Assembly (NCBI RefSeq): GCF_007993065.1
Contig: NZ_VOPL01000006.1
Location: forward strand, 124,001 to 188,000
Direction of reading: 5' to 3'
Source of the DNA: Paracoccus aurantiacus
GTDB lineage: Bacteria > Pseudomonadota > Alphaproteobacteria > Rhodobacterales > Rhodobacteraceae
Length of the DNA: 64,000 nt
The notes under the pieces were generated by a model. It ran no database searches and had not been told where the DNA came from. It saw only the letters and a list, made by a program, of their open reading frames with translations. Made by a program: the position numbers and the translations under genes. Of the stretch, positions 53,955 to 64,000 are shown piece by piece. How positions within the stretch are numbered: the first letter of the stretch is position 1; each line of letters opens with the position of its first letter.

Positions 53955-55610
53955 ATGGCCAATTACGAATTCGTCTATCACATGGACGGCGTGTCCAAGA
54001 CCTATGCCGGCGGGAAGAAGGTCTTTGAAAACATCCGCCTGAACTTCCTGCCGGGCGTCAAGATCGGCGTCGTCGGCGTGAACGGTGCCGGTAAATCGAC
54101 GCTGCTGAAGATCATGGCCGGGATGGACAAGGATTTCACCGGCGAGGCGTGGGCCGCGAAAGGTGCCAAGGTCGGCTATCTGCCGCAGGAACCGCAGCTG
54201 GATGAAAACCTGACCGTGCGCGAAAACGTCATGCTGGGCGTGGCGGAAAAGAAGGCGAAGCTCGACCGCTATAACGAGCTTGCAATGAATTATTCCGACG
54301 AAACGGCCGAGGAGATGGCCGCGCTGCAGGATGAAATCGACGCCGGCAATCTGTGGGATCTGGACAGCCAGATCGATGTCGCGATGGAGGCCCTGCGCTG
54401 CCCGCCCGACGATGCCGATGTGTCGACCCTGTCAGGCGGTGAACGCCGCCGCGTCGCATTGTGCAAGCTGCTGCTGGAACAGCCCGACATGCTGCTGCTT
54501 GACGAACCGACCAACCACCTTGATGCCGAAACGATTGCATGGCTGCAAAAGCACCTGATCGAATATCCCGGCACCATTCTGGTCGTGACCCACGACCGTT
54601 ATTTCCTTGACGACATCACCGGCTGGATCCTCGAACTGGATCGCGGTCGCGGCATTCCATACGAGGGCAACTATTCCGCATGGCTGGAACAGAAGGCCAA
54701 GCGGCTGGAACAGGAAGCGCGCGAAGACAAGGCCAAGCAGAAGACGCTGGAACGCGAACTGGAATGGATCCGCGCCGGTGCCAAGGCCCGTCAGGCTAAG
54801 CAGAAGGCCCGGATCAACGCCTATAACGAACTCGCCGGCAAGTCAGAGCGTGAAAAGCTTTCCCGCGCCCAGATCATTATTCCGAACGGCGAACGCCTTG
54901 GCGGCAAGGTGATCGAGGTTCAGGGCCTGAAAAAAGCCATGGGCGACAAGCTGCTGATCGAGGATCTGTCCTTCAACCTGCCGCCGGGTGGCATTGTCGG
55001 CGTGATCGGCCCGAACGGTGCCGGTAAATCGACGCTGTTCCGCATGCTGACCGGGCAGGAACAGCCTGACGCCGGTGAACTGACCTATGGCGACACGGTG
55101 AATCTGTCCTATGTCGATCAGTCGCGCGACGCGCTGGCGGGCGACAAGACCGTCTGGGAAGAAATCAGCGGTGGGGCCGAACAGATCGTGCTGGGCGACG
55201 CGCAGATGAACAGCCGCGCCTATGCGTCGGCGTTCAACTTCAAGGGCGGCGACCAGCAGAAGAAGGTCGGCCAGCTTTCCGGCGGCGAACGCAACCGTGT
55301 CCACCTTGCCAAGCTTCTGAAAGCGGGCGGCAACGTGCTGCTGTTGGACGAACCGACCAACGATCTGGACGTGGAAACCCTGCAGGCGCTGGAAGCGGCA
55401 CTGGAAGATTTCGCCGGCTGCGCGGTGATCATCAGCCACGACCGCTTCTTCCTTGACCGGCTGTGCACGCATATCCTCGCGTTCGAAGGCGACGCCCATG
55501 TCGAATGGTTCGAGGGCAACTTCGAGGATTACGAAGCCGACAAGATCCGTCGTCTCGGACCGGATGCGGTGGAGCCGAAGCGCGTGAAATACAAGAAATT
55601 TACACGGTAA
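53955..55610 (+). CDS. ettA: Energy-dependent translational throttle protein EttA
   Basis: The 551-residue ABC-F ATPase binds the ribosomal E site and gates translation according to ATP/ADP ratio. Domain 1 has Walker A GVNGAGKSTLLK and signature LSGGERRRVALCKLL. Domain 2 has GPNGAGKSTLFR and LSGGERNRVHLAKLL. The arm region with ENLTVRENVMLGVAEKKAKLDRYNELAMNYSD, and the linker KAKQKTLERELEWIRAGAKARQAKQKARINAYNEL, distinguish it from other ABC-F proteins. It starts 60 nt after the sulfotransferase stop with GCGAGGA nearby. Confidence 0.95.
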   Translation: MANYEFVYHMDGVSKTYAGGKKVFENIRLNFLPGVKIGVVGVNGAGKSTLLKIMAGMDKDFTGEAWAAKGAKVGYLPQEPQLDENLTVRENVMLGVAEKKAKLDRYNELAMNYSDETAEEMAALQDEIDAGNLWDLDSQIDVAMEALRCPPDDADVSTLSGGERRRVALCKLLLEQPDMLLLDEPTNHLDAETIAWLQKHLIEYPGTILVVTHDRYFLDDITGWILELDRGRGIPYEGNYSAWLEQKAKRLEQEAREDKAKQKTLERELEWIRAGAKARQAKQKARINAYNELAGKSEREKLSRAQIIIPNGERLGGKVIEVQGLKKAMGDKLLIEDLSFNLPPGGIVGVIGPNGAGKSTLFRMLTGQEQPDAGELTYGDTVNLSYVDQSRDALAGDKTVWEEISGGAEQIVLGDAQMNSRAYASAFNFKGGDQQKKVGQLSGGERNRVHLAKLLKAGGNVLLLDEPTNDLDVETLQALEAALEDFAGCAVIISHDRFFLDRLCTHILAFEGDAHVEWFEGNFEDYEADKIRRLGPDAVEPKRVKYKKFTR

Positions 55611-55789
55611 GCGCTGATCTTGATGGCCGTCAGTCCTGGGCGTAGCGCGATTTATGGAGTTGCGCTGCGATCCCGTGGCAGGCCGAAAACACCGCTTACC
55701 CGTATTGCGGCGCAGGCATGCCGAGCTGACCCCAAGTTGACGCCCCCGCGTGATCTGTCAAACATGCCCGGACGGCGGAACTGGGATAT

Positions 55790-57025
55790 ATGATGACAAG
55801 ATGGCTCGACACCGGATGGGCGATGCGGCTGCGGGAGCAGTTGCGCAAAATGTGGGTGCGGGTAATCCTGTACAGCCTGGCGGGGGTCGTGCTGGCATCG
55901 GCCGCGCCTTTCGTCGGCCCTTGGCTGCCCTATATCCCGAAGATTGACCTGGCATCCGGGTCGGTCGACTCGCTTCTGAATATCATCGCCTCGTCCATGC
56001 TGGCGGTGACGACTTTTTCGATGTCGATCATCGTCGGGGCCTATGGCTCTGCCACGTCGAACGCGACGCCGCGCGCGACGCGCCTGCTGGAGGAAGATCA
56101 CACCGCGCAGACCGCCGTGTCGATCTTTATCGGGTCGTTCCTGTTCAGCATCGTGGGAATTATCGGGCTTTCGGCGGGGCTTTACCCCGACAAGGCGCGA
56201 ATCCTGCTGTTTGTCGCGACGCTTGGCGATATCGCCCTTATCGCCTGGGCGTTGGTTCGCTGGGTGAACCACCTGAACGAATTCGGAAGGATGAGCGATA
56301 TCATCACCCGGATCGAGGATGCGGCGAAGCCTTCCGCCCGGAAATATCGCGACCGGCCTGCGCTTGGTGCCATTCCACAGAAGGACGCCCTGCCGGACGG
56401 CCTTCCGCTCGTCTCTTCGGAAGAGTCCGGCTATGTCCGCTATGTGGATGTTGAGGACTTGCAAGCCGTGGCGAAAGACGCCGGCATCAAGGTCGAGATC
56501 ATGCGGATGCCCGGAAAATACGTTCATCGCGGCGAGGCATTGCTGCGCTTGACCAGCCCCGTTGCCGAGGACCAGGTGGATGCGCTGCGCCGCGCCTTCT
56601 CTCTGGGGGAATCGCGTAGCTTCGATCAGGATCTGGCCTATGGCATGACCGTGCTGAGCGAGGTGGCGAGCAAGGCGCTGTCGCCCGGCATCAATGATCC
56701 GGGAACCGCGATCGAGGTGCTTCGCGCCGGAACGCGGGTGCTGGAGCTTCTTCACGAAAGGGTCGATGGCAAGGACGAGGTGAAATGCGATCTGGTTTTT
56801 GCGCCGCCGCTGAACGAAGCGCATGTCTATTCGGTCTTCTTCGCGCCCATCGCACGTGATGGGGCCGGTATCCTTGAGGTGCAGGAGACGTTGCAGGATT
56901 GTCTTGCGGCCGTCGCGCGGTTCGGTGATCGCAGCGCTGCCGAGAAAGAGGCGCGCCGCGCCCGTCAGCGCGCGACCGAAGCGTTTTCGCAGGACTGGGA
57001 GAGCGAGGCGCTTGAGCAGGCGTAA
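55790..57025 (+). CDS. DUF2254 membrane protein
   Basis: The 411-residue protein has four membrane helices in the first 170 residues (for example VILYSLAGVVLASAAPFVGPWL and LNIIASSMLAVTTFSMSIIVGAYGSA). A soluble region with ESGYVRYVDVEDLQAVAKDAGIKVEIMRMPGKYVHRGEALLRL and AYGMTVLSEVASKALSPGINDPGTAIEVL follows. That set of segments matches DUF2254. The function is unknown. The 179-bp gap before it (55611-55789) has no visible gene or clear promoter. A weak hairpin lies at about 57028-57049. Confidence 0.85.
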   Translation: MMTRWLDTGWAMRLREQLRKMWVRVILYSLAGVVLASAAPFVGPWLPYIPKIDLASGSVDSLLNIIASSMLAVTTFSMSIIVGAYGSATSNATPRATRLLEEDHTAQTAVSIFIGSFLFSIVGIIGLSAGLYPDKARILLFVATLGDIALIAWALVRWVNHLNEFGRMSDIITRIEDAAKPSARKYRDRPALGAIPQKDALPDGLPLVSSEESGYVRYVDVEDLQAVAKDAGIKVEIMRMPGKYVHRGEALLRLTSPVAEDQVDALRRAFSLGESRSFDQDLAYGMTVLSEVASKALSPGINDPGTAIEVLRAGTRVLELLHERVDGKDEVKCDLVFAPPLNEAHVYSVFFAPIARDGAGILEVQETLQDCLAAVARFGDRSAAEKEARRARQRATEAFSQDWESEALEQA

Positions 57026-57135
57026 GAATGCGGCTGTGTAAGGCCGCGTTTGCTGTTTGTGTGACCTCAACGCCGGAATGCGCGCAGGAAAGCACGCCGC
57101 GGATTGCGCGGCGCGCCTCTCGGCACAATCGACGG

Positions 57136-57339
57136 TTATGAGGTCATCTGCTTGGCGCGACTGCAGCCGCTTCCTTGCGCCGGCAGGATCGGTGGCGGGT
57201 CAGAAGTATTCCCGTCCGCCTCCGGTGCGGCCTGCGCTTCAGGCTCCGGTGGTGGCGTTGGTACAGGCTCAGCCTGTTGTGCGAAGCTCGGGACAGTAAG
57301 AAATGCGACGAATGCGGTCGGAAGGATCATGCGGAACAT
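57136..57339 (-). CDS. Small secreted proline-rich protein
   Basis: The 67-residue product has a good signal peptide (MFRMILPTAFVAFLTVPSFAQ, cleavage near 21). A low-complexity mature part of about 45 residues follows, rich in Pro, Glu and Ala (VPTPPPEPEAQAAPEADG). A single cysteine lies near the end. AGAAAGGAACC precedes the ATG by about 7 nt, which supports translation. No family is recognised. It is opposite in strand to the DUF2254 gene and convergent with it. It may be a periplasmic linker or copper-related peptide, but nothing proves this. Confidence 0.55.
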   Translation of the reverse strand: MFRMILPTAFVAFLTVPSFAQQAEPVPTPPPEPEAQAAPEADGNTSDPPPILPAQGSGCSRAKQMTS

Positions 57340-57448
57340 GGCGGTTCCTTTCTGAAAAGGGAAAATCCCTTCAGCAAGGATAGGGCCGAATCAGCGTTTC
57401 CGCAAAGGAATGCTGGTTGCGCGGCGCCTGACCGGCAAAAGCTGGCAT

Positions 57449-57472
57449 GAAAAAGGCGCGCCGAAGCGCGCC
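57449..57472 (-). terminator. Intrinsic terminator of nrdHIEF
   Basis: On the minus strand GGCGCGC pairs perfectly with GCGCGCC around the extra-stable tetraloop TTCG, and TTTTTC follows directly. It is 22-46 nt beyond the nrdF stop. This is the cleanest intrinsic terminator of the window. Confidence 0.93.
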
Positions 57473-57494
57473 CGTTAGGCTCATCCGGCTGGGA

Positions 57495-60612
<3,118 letters not shown>

Positions 60613-60631
<19 letters not shown>

Positions 60632-61029
60632 GTCTCTCTCCAGAATCGGTTAAGCCCGTGGGTCACGCGGGCGATATCTTCCTCATTGCCGGCCAGCTCG
60701 AACTTATAAAGCAGCGGCACATTCAGCTTGTCGGCGATACGGCGGCCGGCAAGCGCATAAAACTGTCCGAAATTGCGATTTCCGCCAGCGATGACGCCGC
60801 GAATCAGCGCCCGCCTTGCGGGATCGTTTAGGAAGCGGACGATCTGGGGGTGCACGGCACCGCGCCCTTCGCCGTCCGAATAGCTGGGGGTGATCAGCAC
60901 ATAGGGCTGATCGGGCAGGGGCAGCGGCTCAGTTGCGGAAATCGGGATGCGCAGCGCGTCTAGCCCCAGCCGGGCGACGAATTTCGCCGTATTGCCCGAA
61001 CGAGAGGAGAAATAGACGAGCTGCGCCAT
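60613..61029 (-). CDS. nrdI: Flavodoxin-like NrdI, class Ib RNR activator
   Basis: The 138-residue flavoprotein has the NrdI pattern: [19 protein letters not shown] near 4-22 (FMN phosphate loop) and [73 protein letters not shown] follows. It supplies superoxide/HO2 to assemble the Mn(III)2-Tyr cofactor of NrdF. It lies between nrdH and nrdE and overlaps nrdE by 19 nt. Confidence 0.94.
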
Positions 61030-61062
61030 GATCCCGATGCCAATGCAATTGCCGCGCCGCGA

Positions 61063-61284
61063 TCAGGAAAGCTGGCCGATCAGGTCCGGGCGAAAGCCCG
61101 ACCAATGCGCGTCGCCGGCAATGACAACGGGTGCCTGACGATAGCCAAGGCCCGAGACATGCGCATAGGCGGTTTCGTCCTGCGTCAGGTCGACCACGTC
61201 GAATTCGATGCCGCGCGCCTGCAGGGCGCGGGTGGTTGCGGTGCACTGAACGCAAGCCGGCTTGCTGTAAACGGTGATGCTCAT
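61063..61284 (-). CDS. nrdH: Glutaredoxin-like NrdH redoxin
   Basis: The 73-residue protein has the CVQC redox centre at residues 11-14, the usual CxxC of NrdH, and the C-terminal WSGFRPDLIGQL that distinguishes NrdH from ordinary glutaredoxins. It passes electrons from thioredoxin reductase to NrdE. The start at 61284 is the first conserved Met. A longer frame beginning at 61530 has no homology-like content and would run through the promoter. It is the first gene of the operon. Confidence 0.94.
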   Translation of the reverse strand: MSITVYSKPACVQCTATTRALQARGIEFDVVDLTQDETAYAHVSGLGYRQAPVVIAGDAHWSGFRPDLIGQLS

Positions 61285-61327
61285 CTGTCCCCATCCTTTG
61301 TTCGGCACCGGGCAGAAAACGACCGAC

Positions 61328-61445
61328 CGGAAAAGTGCGCTTTTCCGACTGACGTGCCCATGGCCCCGGCACCATGGTTTGTTGAAGCTCTGACCCCTGT
61401 CCCTGCGGGCTTTGGGAAGGGCTTTTCTGCCCTTTTCTGTCCCGC
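61328..61445 (-). promoter_or_regulatory. Structured 5' leader of nrdHIEF
   Basis: The roughly 190-nt leader between the predicted start near 61475 and nrdH can form three hairpins. CGGAAAAG / CTTTTCCG (61328-61335, 61340-61347) has eight perfect pairs. CCATGG occurs twice (61358-61363, 61372-61377) and can pair with itself. AGGGC / GCCCT (61418-61422, 61429-61433) is nested inside GCGGG / CCCGC (61405-61409, 61441-61445). No B12-box or known riboswitch core was recognised. The rest of 61285-61655 holds no gene. Confidence 0.45.
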
Positions 61446-61474
61446 CTTCGGATGATTCCTGCGTTGCCAGAGCC

Positions 61475-61519
61475 CGACCATCTTGTGTCGAATCGGCCCA
61501 CGCTGTCAATATTTTGTAT
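61475..61519 (-). promoter_or_regulatory. nrdH promoter overlapped by two NrdR-like boxes
   Basis: On the minus strand TTGACA (61509-61504) is followed after 16 nt by CACAAG (61487-61482). Against the NrdR box ACACWATATWTTGT, the site at 61519-61506 (ATACAAAATATTGA) matches 11 of 14. The site at 61488-61475 (ACACAAGATGGTCG) matches 9 of 14. Their starts are exactly 31 bp apart, the normal three-turn spacing of paired NrdR boxes. One covers the -35 and the other the -10, as expected for repression by NrdR when dATP is high. Confidence 0.6.
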
Positions 61520-61655
61520 GACGCTTTCAAGAACTATCTAGGGCTTGACAGGAATGCAGGATTGTGGGGACCGATGTAACTGCAGCACGGCGGTATGGAT
61601 GAGGGCCAGCCATGCTTGATCGATCCGGATGCACGTCATGTCGCCGAGCGTGGAA

Positions 61656-62003
61656 TCAGCCATCACCAATGGTGATTTTGTTGCCGTCCCGACGCAGCGG
61701 AACTGAATCCAGACCGCACATGGCCGGTCCGGCGCAGACTTCGCCGCTTGTGCTATCGAACTGCGCCTGATGGGACGAACAGATAAGCCGCACTCCGTCG
61801 GCCGACAGGATGTTGCCGCCGCGGAAGTCGAGGGGTAGATATTGATGTGGGCAAAGGTTCACGAAGCCGCGCAGCCCCGCCGCGTCGCGTATGACCAGCA
61901 GCGGAAAACCGGAAAGGTCGAAGGCGCGGACGCCCTCGACCTCATCAATGGTGCAGACGACCGTGCCGGGGTCCGGCGCGGTCGAGATATCGCGCCAGCT
62001 CAT
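61656..62003 (-). CDS. Rieske [2Fe-2S] ferredoxin-like protein coupled to HPPD
   Basis: The 115-residue protein has both Rieske cluster boxes: Cys51-x-His53 in NLCPHQYLPL and Cys75-x2-His78 in ICSSHQAQFD. GEVCAGPAMCGLDSVPLRRDGNKI follows. It has no membrane anchor or signal peptide, so it is a soluble cytoplasmic Rieske protein. Its start overlaps the HPPD stop (ATGA, 62000-62003), so the two are cotranslated. Rieske ferredoxins usually feed oxygenases; HPPD itself needs no external electron donor, so the job of this protein is open. Confidence 0.83.
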   Translation of the reverse strand: MSWRDISTAPDPGTVVCTIDEVEGVRAFDLSGFPLLVIRDAAGLRGFVNLCPHQYLPLDFRGGNILSADGVRLICSSHQAQFDSTSGEVCAGPAMCGLDSVPLRRDGNKITIGDG

Positions 62004-63112
62004 GCAGCGTCTTCAGGTTTCAGCACGCCACGGCGCATCTGGTCTTCCTCGATCGATTCGAACAGGGCGCGGAAATTGCCTTCGCCAAAGCCGTCATCGC
62101 CCTTGCGCTGGATGAATTCGAAGAAGATCGGGCCGATCACGGTTTTCGAGAAGATCTGAAGCAGAATCCGCGTCGTGCCGCCATCGACCACGCCTTCGCC
62201 GTCGATCAGGATGCCGTGCTTCTTCATCTTTTCCAGCGGCTCTTCATGATCGGTCACGCGCTTGCGGGACATTTCATAATAGACATCCGGCGGGCCGGGC
62301 ATGAATTCCAGCCCCTTATCGGCAATCGCATCGGTCGAGGCATAGATATCTTCGCTTGCCACGGCGATGTGCTGGATGCCTTCGCCGTTATATTCGTTCA
62401 GATATTCCTCGATCTGGCTGTGTTCATCGGCCGATTCGTTGATCGGGATGCGGATCTTGCCATCGGGAGAGGTCAGCGCCCGGCTGAAAAGGCCGGTCTG
62501 CTTGCCCTTGATGTCGAAATACCTGATCTCGCGGAAATTGAAGGTCTGGTTATAGAACTTGTACCAGGTGTCCATGTTGCCGCGAATGACGTTATGGGTC
62601 AGGTGGTCGATATAGTAGAAGCCGACGCCTTCCGGGCGCGGGTCCTTTTCGCCCAGCCAGTCATATTCCGCATCCCAGGCGCTGCCGGTGTCGTCATACT
62701 TGTCGATGAAATAAAGCAGGCTGCCGCCGATCCCCTCGACCGCCGGGAAATCCAGCACCTTGCCGGGGCCGGTATATTCCTTCGCACCCAGTTCGACGGC
62801 GCGCTTCAGCGCGTGCTGGGAATCCACGACGCGCCAGCCCATCGCGGGGGCGCATGGGCCGTGATCCTTGATGAACTGGCTGGCATGGCTGTCGGGCTCT
62901 GCGTTCAGGACATAGTTGATGCCGCCCTGACGGTACAGCGTCACGTTCTTCGTCTTGTGCTTTGCCACGGGTTCAAAGCCCATCTTGCGGAACAGGGCGT
63001 CCAGTTCCTGCGGGTTCGGGTGGGCGAATTCGACGAATTCGAAGCCGTCGGTGCCAGCCGGGTTCGCGTCGCTGATTTCGGCTTTCGGGGCGTTATGCGG
63101 GAAAGGGCCCAT
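62000..63112 (-). CDS. hpd: 4-Hydroxyphenylpyruvate dioxygenase
   Basis: The 370-residue Fe(II) enzyme converts 4-hydroxyphenylpyruvate to homogentisate in tyrosine catabolism. The two vicinal-oxygen-chelate halves are clear. The iron ligands are His170 in DHLTHNV, His248 in IQHIAVAS and Glu332 in FFEFIQRKG. NGEGIQHIAVASEDI and GRALTSPDGKIRIPINE-type RALTSPDGKIRIPINESADE are standard HPPD elements. The start at 63112 (MGPFPHNAPKAEISDANPAG) follows AGGAGGATCAC. Divergent transcription from an Lrp gene suggests amino-acid-responsive control. Confidence 0.95.
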   Translation of the reverse strand: MGPFPHNAPKAEISDANPAGTDGFEFVEFAHPNPQELDALFRKMGFEPVAKHKTKNVTLYRQGGINYVLNAEPDSHASQFIKDHGPCAPAMGWRVVDSQHALKRAVELGAKEYTGPGKVLDFPAVEGIGGSLLYFIDKYDDTGSAWDAEYDWLGEKDPRPEGVGFYYIDHLTHNVIRGNMDTWYKFYNQTFNFREIRYFDIKGKQTGLFSRALTSPDGKIRIPINESADEHSQIEEYLNEYNGEGIQHIAVASEDIYASTDAIADKGLEFMPGPPDVYYEMSRKRVTDHEEPLEKMKKHGILIDGEGVVDGGTTRILLQIFSKTVIGPIFFEFIQRKGDDGFGEGNFRALFESIEEDQMRRGVLKPEDAA

Positions 63113-63192
63113 GTGATCCTCCTGTTCGGTTTCGATGATCTTGGGGCAAAAGCCGCTCACGAGGTTTGCAAAATCGTCGGATCGGAAGCATA

Positions 63193-63204
63193 ATTCGCAT
63201 GAAT
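63193..63204. promoter_or_regulatory. Dyad in the hpd / lrp gap, possible Lrp site
   Basis: ATTCGCATGAAT is a perfect four-pair dyad (ATTC and GAAT arms around GCAT), centred about midway between the divergent hpd and lrp starts. Lrp-family proteins often recognise short A/T-flanked dyads of this size. The call is positional only. Confidence 0.35.
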
Positions 63205-63224
63205 CGTGCATGAGTGGTGAGAAA

Positions 63225-63692
63225 ATGGACGATAACACGCATGACGGCTTCGATCGTGCGATTCTTGCCGCATTGCAGCGCGATGGGGCGCTGACCAATG
63301 CGCAACTGTCGGAAATCGTGCATCTGTCACCTTCGCAATGTTCGCGCAGACGGGCGGCGCTGGAAAAGTCGGGTGCGATCCGTGGCTATACCGCGCGTCT
63401 GGACGGGGGTGCGCTTGGCTTCGGCATCCGGGCTTTTGCGCGCGTCAATCTGCGCAGCCACGGTGCGGCGGGCGACAAGGACTTTGCAAGTTTCGCCGCC
63501 GCCCAGCCAGAGGTGCGGGCGGCGCATTCGGTATCAGGCGATGCTGATTATGTGCTGGAATTGCAGGTCCGCGATCTGGATGCGCTGGCGGATTTCATCC
63601 ATGACCGACTGCTGCAACATTCTCAGGTCACGCAGGTCCGTTCGGAAATTGTGCTGAAATCCGCCAAGGAAGATGGCGGACTGCCCATCTGA
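63225..63692 (+). CDS. Lrp/AsnC family regulator divergent to hpd
   Basis: The 155-residue regulator has an AsnC winged HTH (FDRAILAALQRDGALTNAQLSEIVHLSPSQCSRRRAALEKSGAIRGY, about 8-52) and the C-terminal RAM domain (EVRAAHSVSGDADYVLELQVRDLDALADFIHDRLLQH). It is divergent from hpd across 112 bp, the normal place for the regulator of phenylalanine/tyrosine catabolism. The intergenic ATTCGCATGAAT (a perfect ATTC-GAAT dyad near 63193-63204) is a candidate site. ATG 63225 follows GGTGAG; ATG 63210 is also in frame. The 3' end overlaps the next gene antiparallel by 70 bp. Confidence 0.87.
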   Translation: MDDNTHDGFDRAILAALQRDGALTNAQLSEIVHLSPSQCSRRRAALEKSGAIRGYTARLDGGALGFGIRAFARVNLRSHGAAGDKDFASFAAAQPEVRAAHSVSGDADYVLELQVRDLDALADFIHDRLLQHSQVTQVRSEIVLKSAKEDGGLPI

Positions 63693-64000
63693 TCGGCAAA
63701 TGTCATTTCTACGGGCTGCGCGACCCCCTCTGGGGTGCGATTGTGATGACGCCATTGGCCCGCCTTCAGGCCGTATTCGGGCAGAAATCGGATCAGGGGG
63801 AGGGCGCTGTCTTGTTCGATATCGAAGACCAGCAGTTGGTTGGGGCGGCCCGCGAAATATGTCTGCACTGCAGCGTGGTGCTCATGCCATTCGGCGAGCC
63901 AGACAGCCCGCATGACCGACGGATCGGCGATGCGCGCCTGAAACATTGACCGATCCAGATAGCCGCCAGCGAAATGTCGGCAGCGGGACCTGACCCAATT
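63623..64000 (-). CDS. Sulfotransferase-like protein, C-terminal part, cut by the window edge
   Basis: The last 126 codons of a minus-strand gene are open to the window end (reading starts before 64000). The visible sequence contains WLAEWHEHHAAVQTYFAGRPNQLLVFDIEQDSALPLIRFLPEYGL. This is the type of sequence at the end of sulfotransferase-family proteins in Rhodobacteraceae (Tyr/His-HxAxV-YF-LLVFDI pattern). The PAPS-binding loops would lie outside the window, so the call is provisional. Its last 70 nt overlap the lrp 3' end, an unusually long antiparallel overlap. Confidence 0.5.
   Translation of the reverse strand, partial: NWVRSRCRHFAGGYLDRSMFQARIADPSVMRAVWLAEWHEHHAAVQTYFAGRPNQLLVFDIEQDSALPLIRFLPEYGLKAGQWRHHNRTPEGVAQPVEMTFADQMGSPPSSLADFSTISERTCVT

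Noticed and set aside
61285..61475. Cobalamin riboswitch in the nrd leader
   Set aside because: No B12-box core was found, and class Ib RNR does not use cobalamin. Only simple stems are visible.
61063..61530. A longer NrdH reading frame starting at 61530
   Set aside because: The extra 82 residues would be read through the promoter, the NrdR-like boxes and the leader stems, and they look non-coding. NrdH proteins start at the Met at 61284.
61662..61679. ATCACC-AAT-GGTGAT followed by TTTTG
   Set aside because: It lies inside the 3' end of the Rieske gene, and the T-run faces the wrong way for that gene. No plus-strand transcript is expected there.

Overview
The window is a high-GC chromosomal segment of an alphaproteobacterium, almost certainly Rhodobacteraceae and most like Paracoccus. 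The assignment rests on gene content and order: a NepR-EcfG general stress locus, a divergent RegB / SenC-RegA-HvrA redox cluster, the TsaE/AmgK-MurU-AddB-AddA-TrxA order, SecB-FxsA next to a Tim44 protein, and a DUF2849-CysI-CysH sulfite operon. Genes are tightly packed, many with ATGA or TAATG overlaps. I saw no rRNA, tRNA, CRISPR array, intact insertion sequence or phage module.

Layout. 1-2.5 kb: general stress response (NepR, EcfG, membrane HisKA_2 kinase). 2.6-12.5 kb: aldo/keto reductase, a TsaE-AmgK fusion and MurU (tRNA t6A and peptidoglycan recycling), AddB/AddA recombination nuclease, thioredoxin. 12.5-15.7 kb: a capsule-export-like hypothetical gene, HslVU protease, a small membrane protein. 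15.7-20.4 kb: a kinase-less PAS protein, RegB, SenC/PrrC, RegA, HvrA. 20.4-25.1 kb: HD hydrolase, SecB, FxsA, Tim44, Smr, TfoX-like and saccharopine-dehydrogenase-like genes. 25.3-30.9 kb: Lrp regulator facing a sulfite reduction operon with a CysH-DUF934 fusion, a nitronate monooxygenase and a uroporphyrinogen methyltransferase. 30.9-35.4 kb: a MarR-led aromatic catabolic module (fumarylacetoacetase, MBL protein, FAD hydroxylase, DUF2783). 35.4-36.0 kb: a small AT-richer islet with a SinR/Cas2-like gene.

36.0-41.6 kb: rimP-nusA-ylxR-infB on the minus strand, preceded by a promoter and an intrinsic terminator that together look like an attenuator. 41.6-50.6 kb: TspO, proline iminopeptidase, UbiG, GFA protein, rhomboid protease, GABA transaminase, MFS transporter, ABC exporter, a ClpP-like exported protein and an HdeD-like protein. 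50.7-57.3 kb: RimO, a tandem double-domain sulfotransferase, EttA, DUF2254 protein and a small secreted peptide. 57.4-61.5 kb: nrdHIEF class Ib ribonucleotide reductase with two NrdR-like boxes over its promoter and a structured leader. 61.6-64 kb: HPPD with a coupled Rieske protein, a divergent Lrp regulator and a truncated sulfotransferase-like gene.

Two themes link distant genes. Tyrosine/homogentisate catabolism is split: HPPD is at 62-63 kb and fumarylacetoacetase at 31-33 kb, while homogentisate dioxygenase and maleylacetoacetate isomerase are not here. Redox and stress control recurs (EcfG, RegBA, NrdR-like sites). The most novel-looking items are the tandem sulfotransferase, the CysH-DUF934 and TsaE-AmgK fusions, the FAD hydroxylase / atypical MBL / DUF2783 module, and the rimP attenuator. 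All positions and motif counts were read by eye; no database search or folding program was run.
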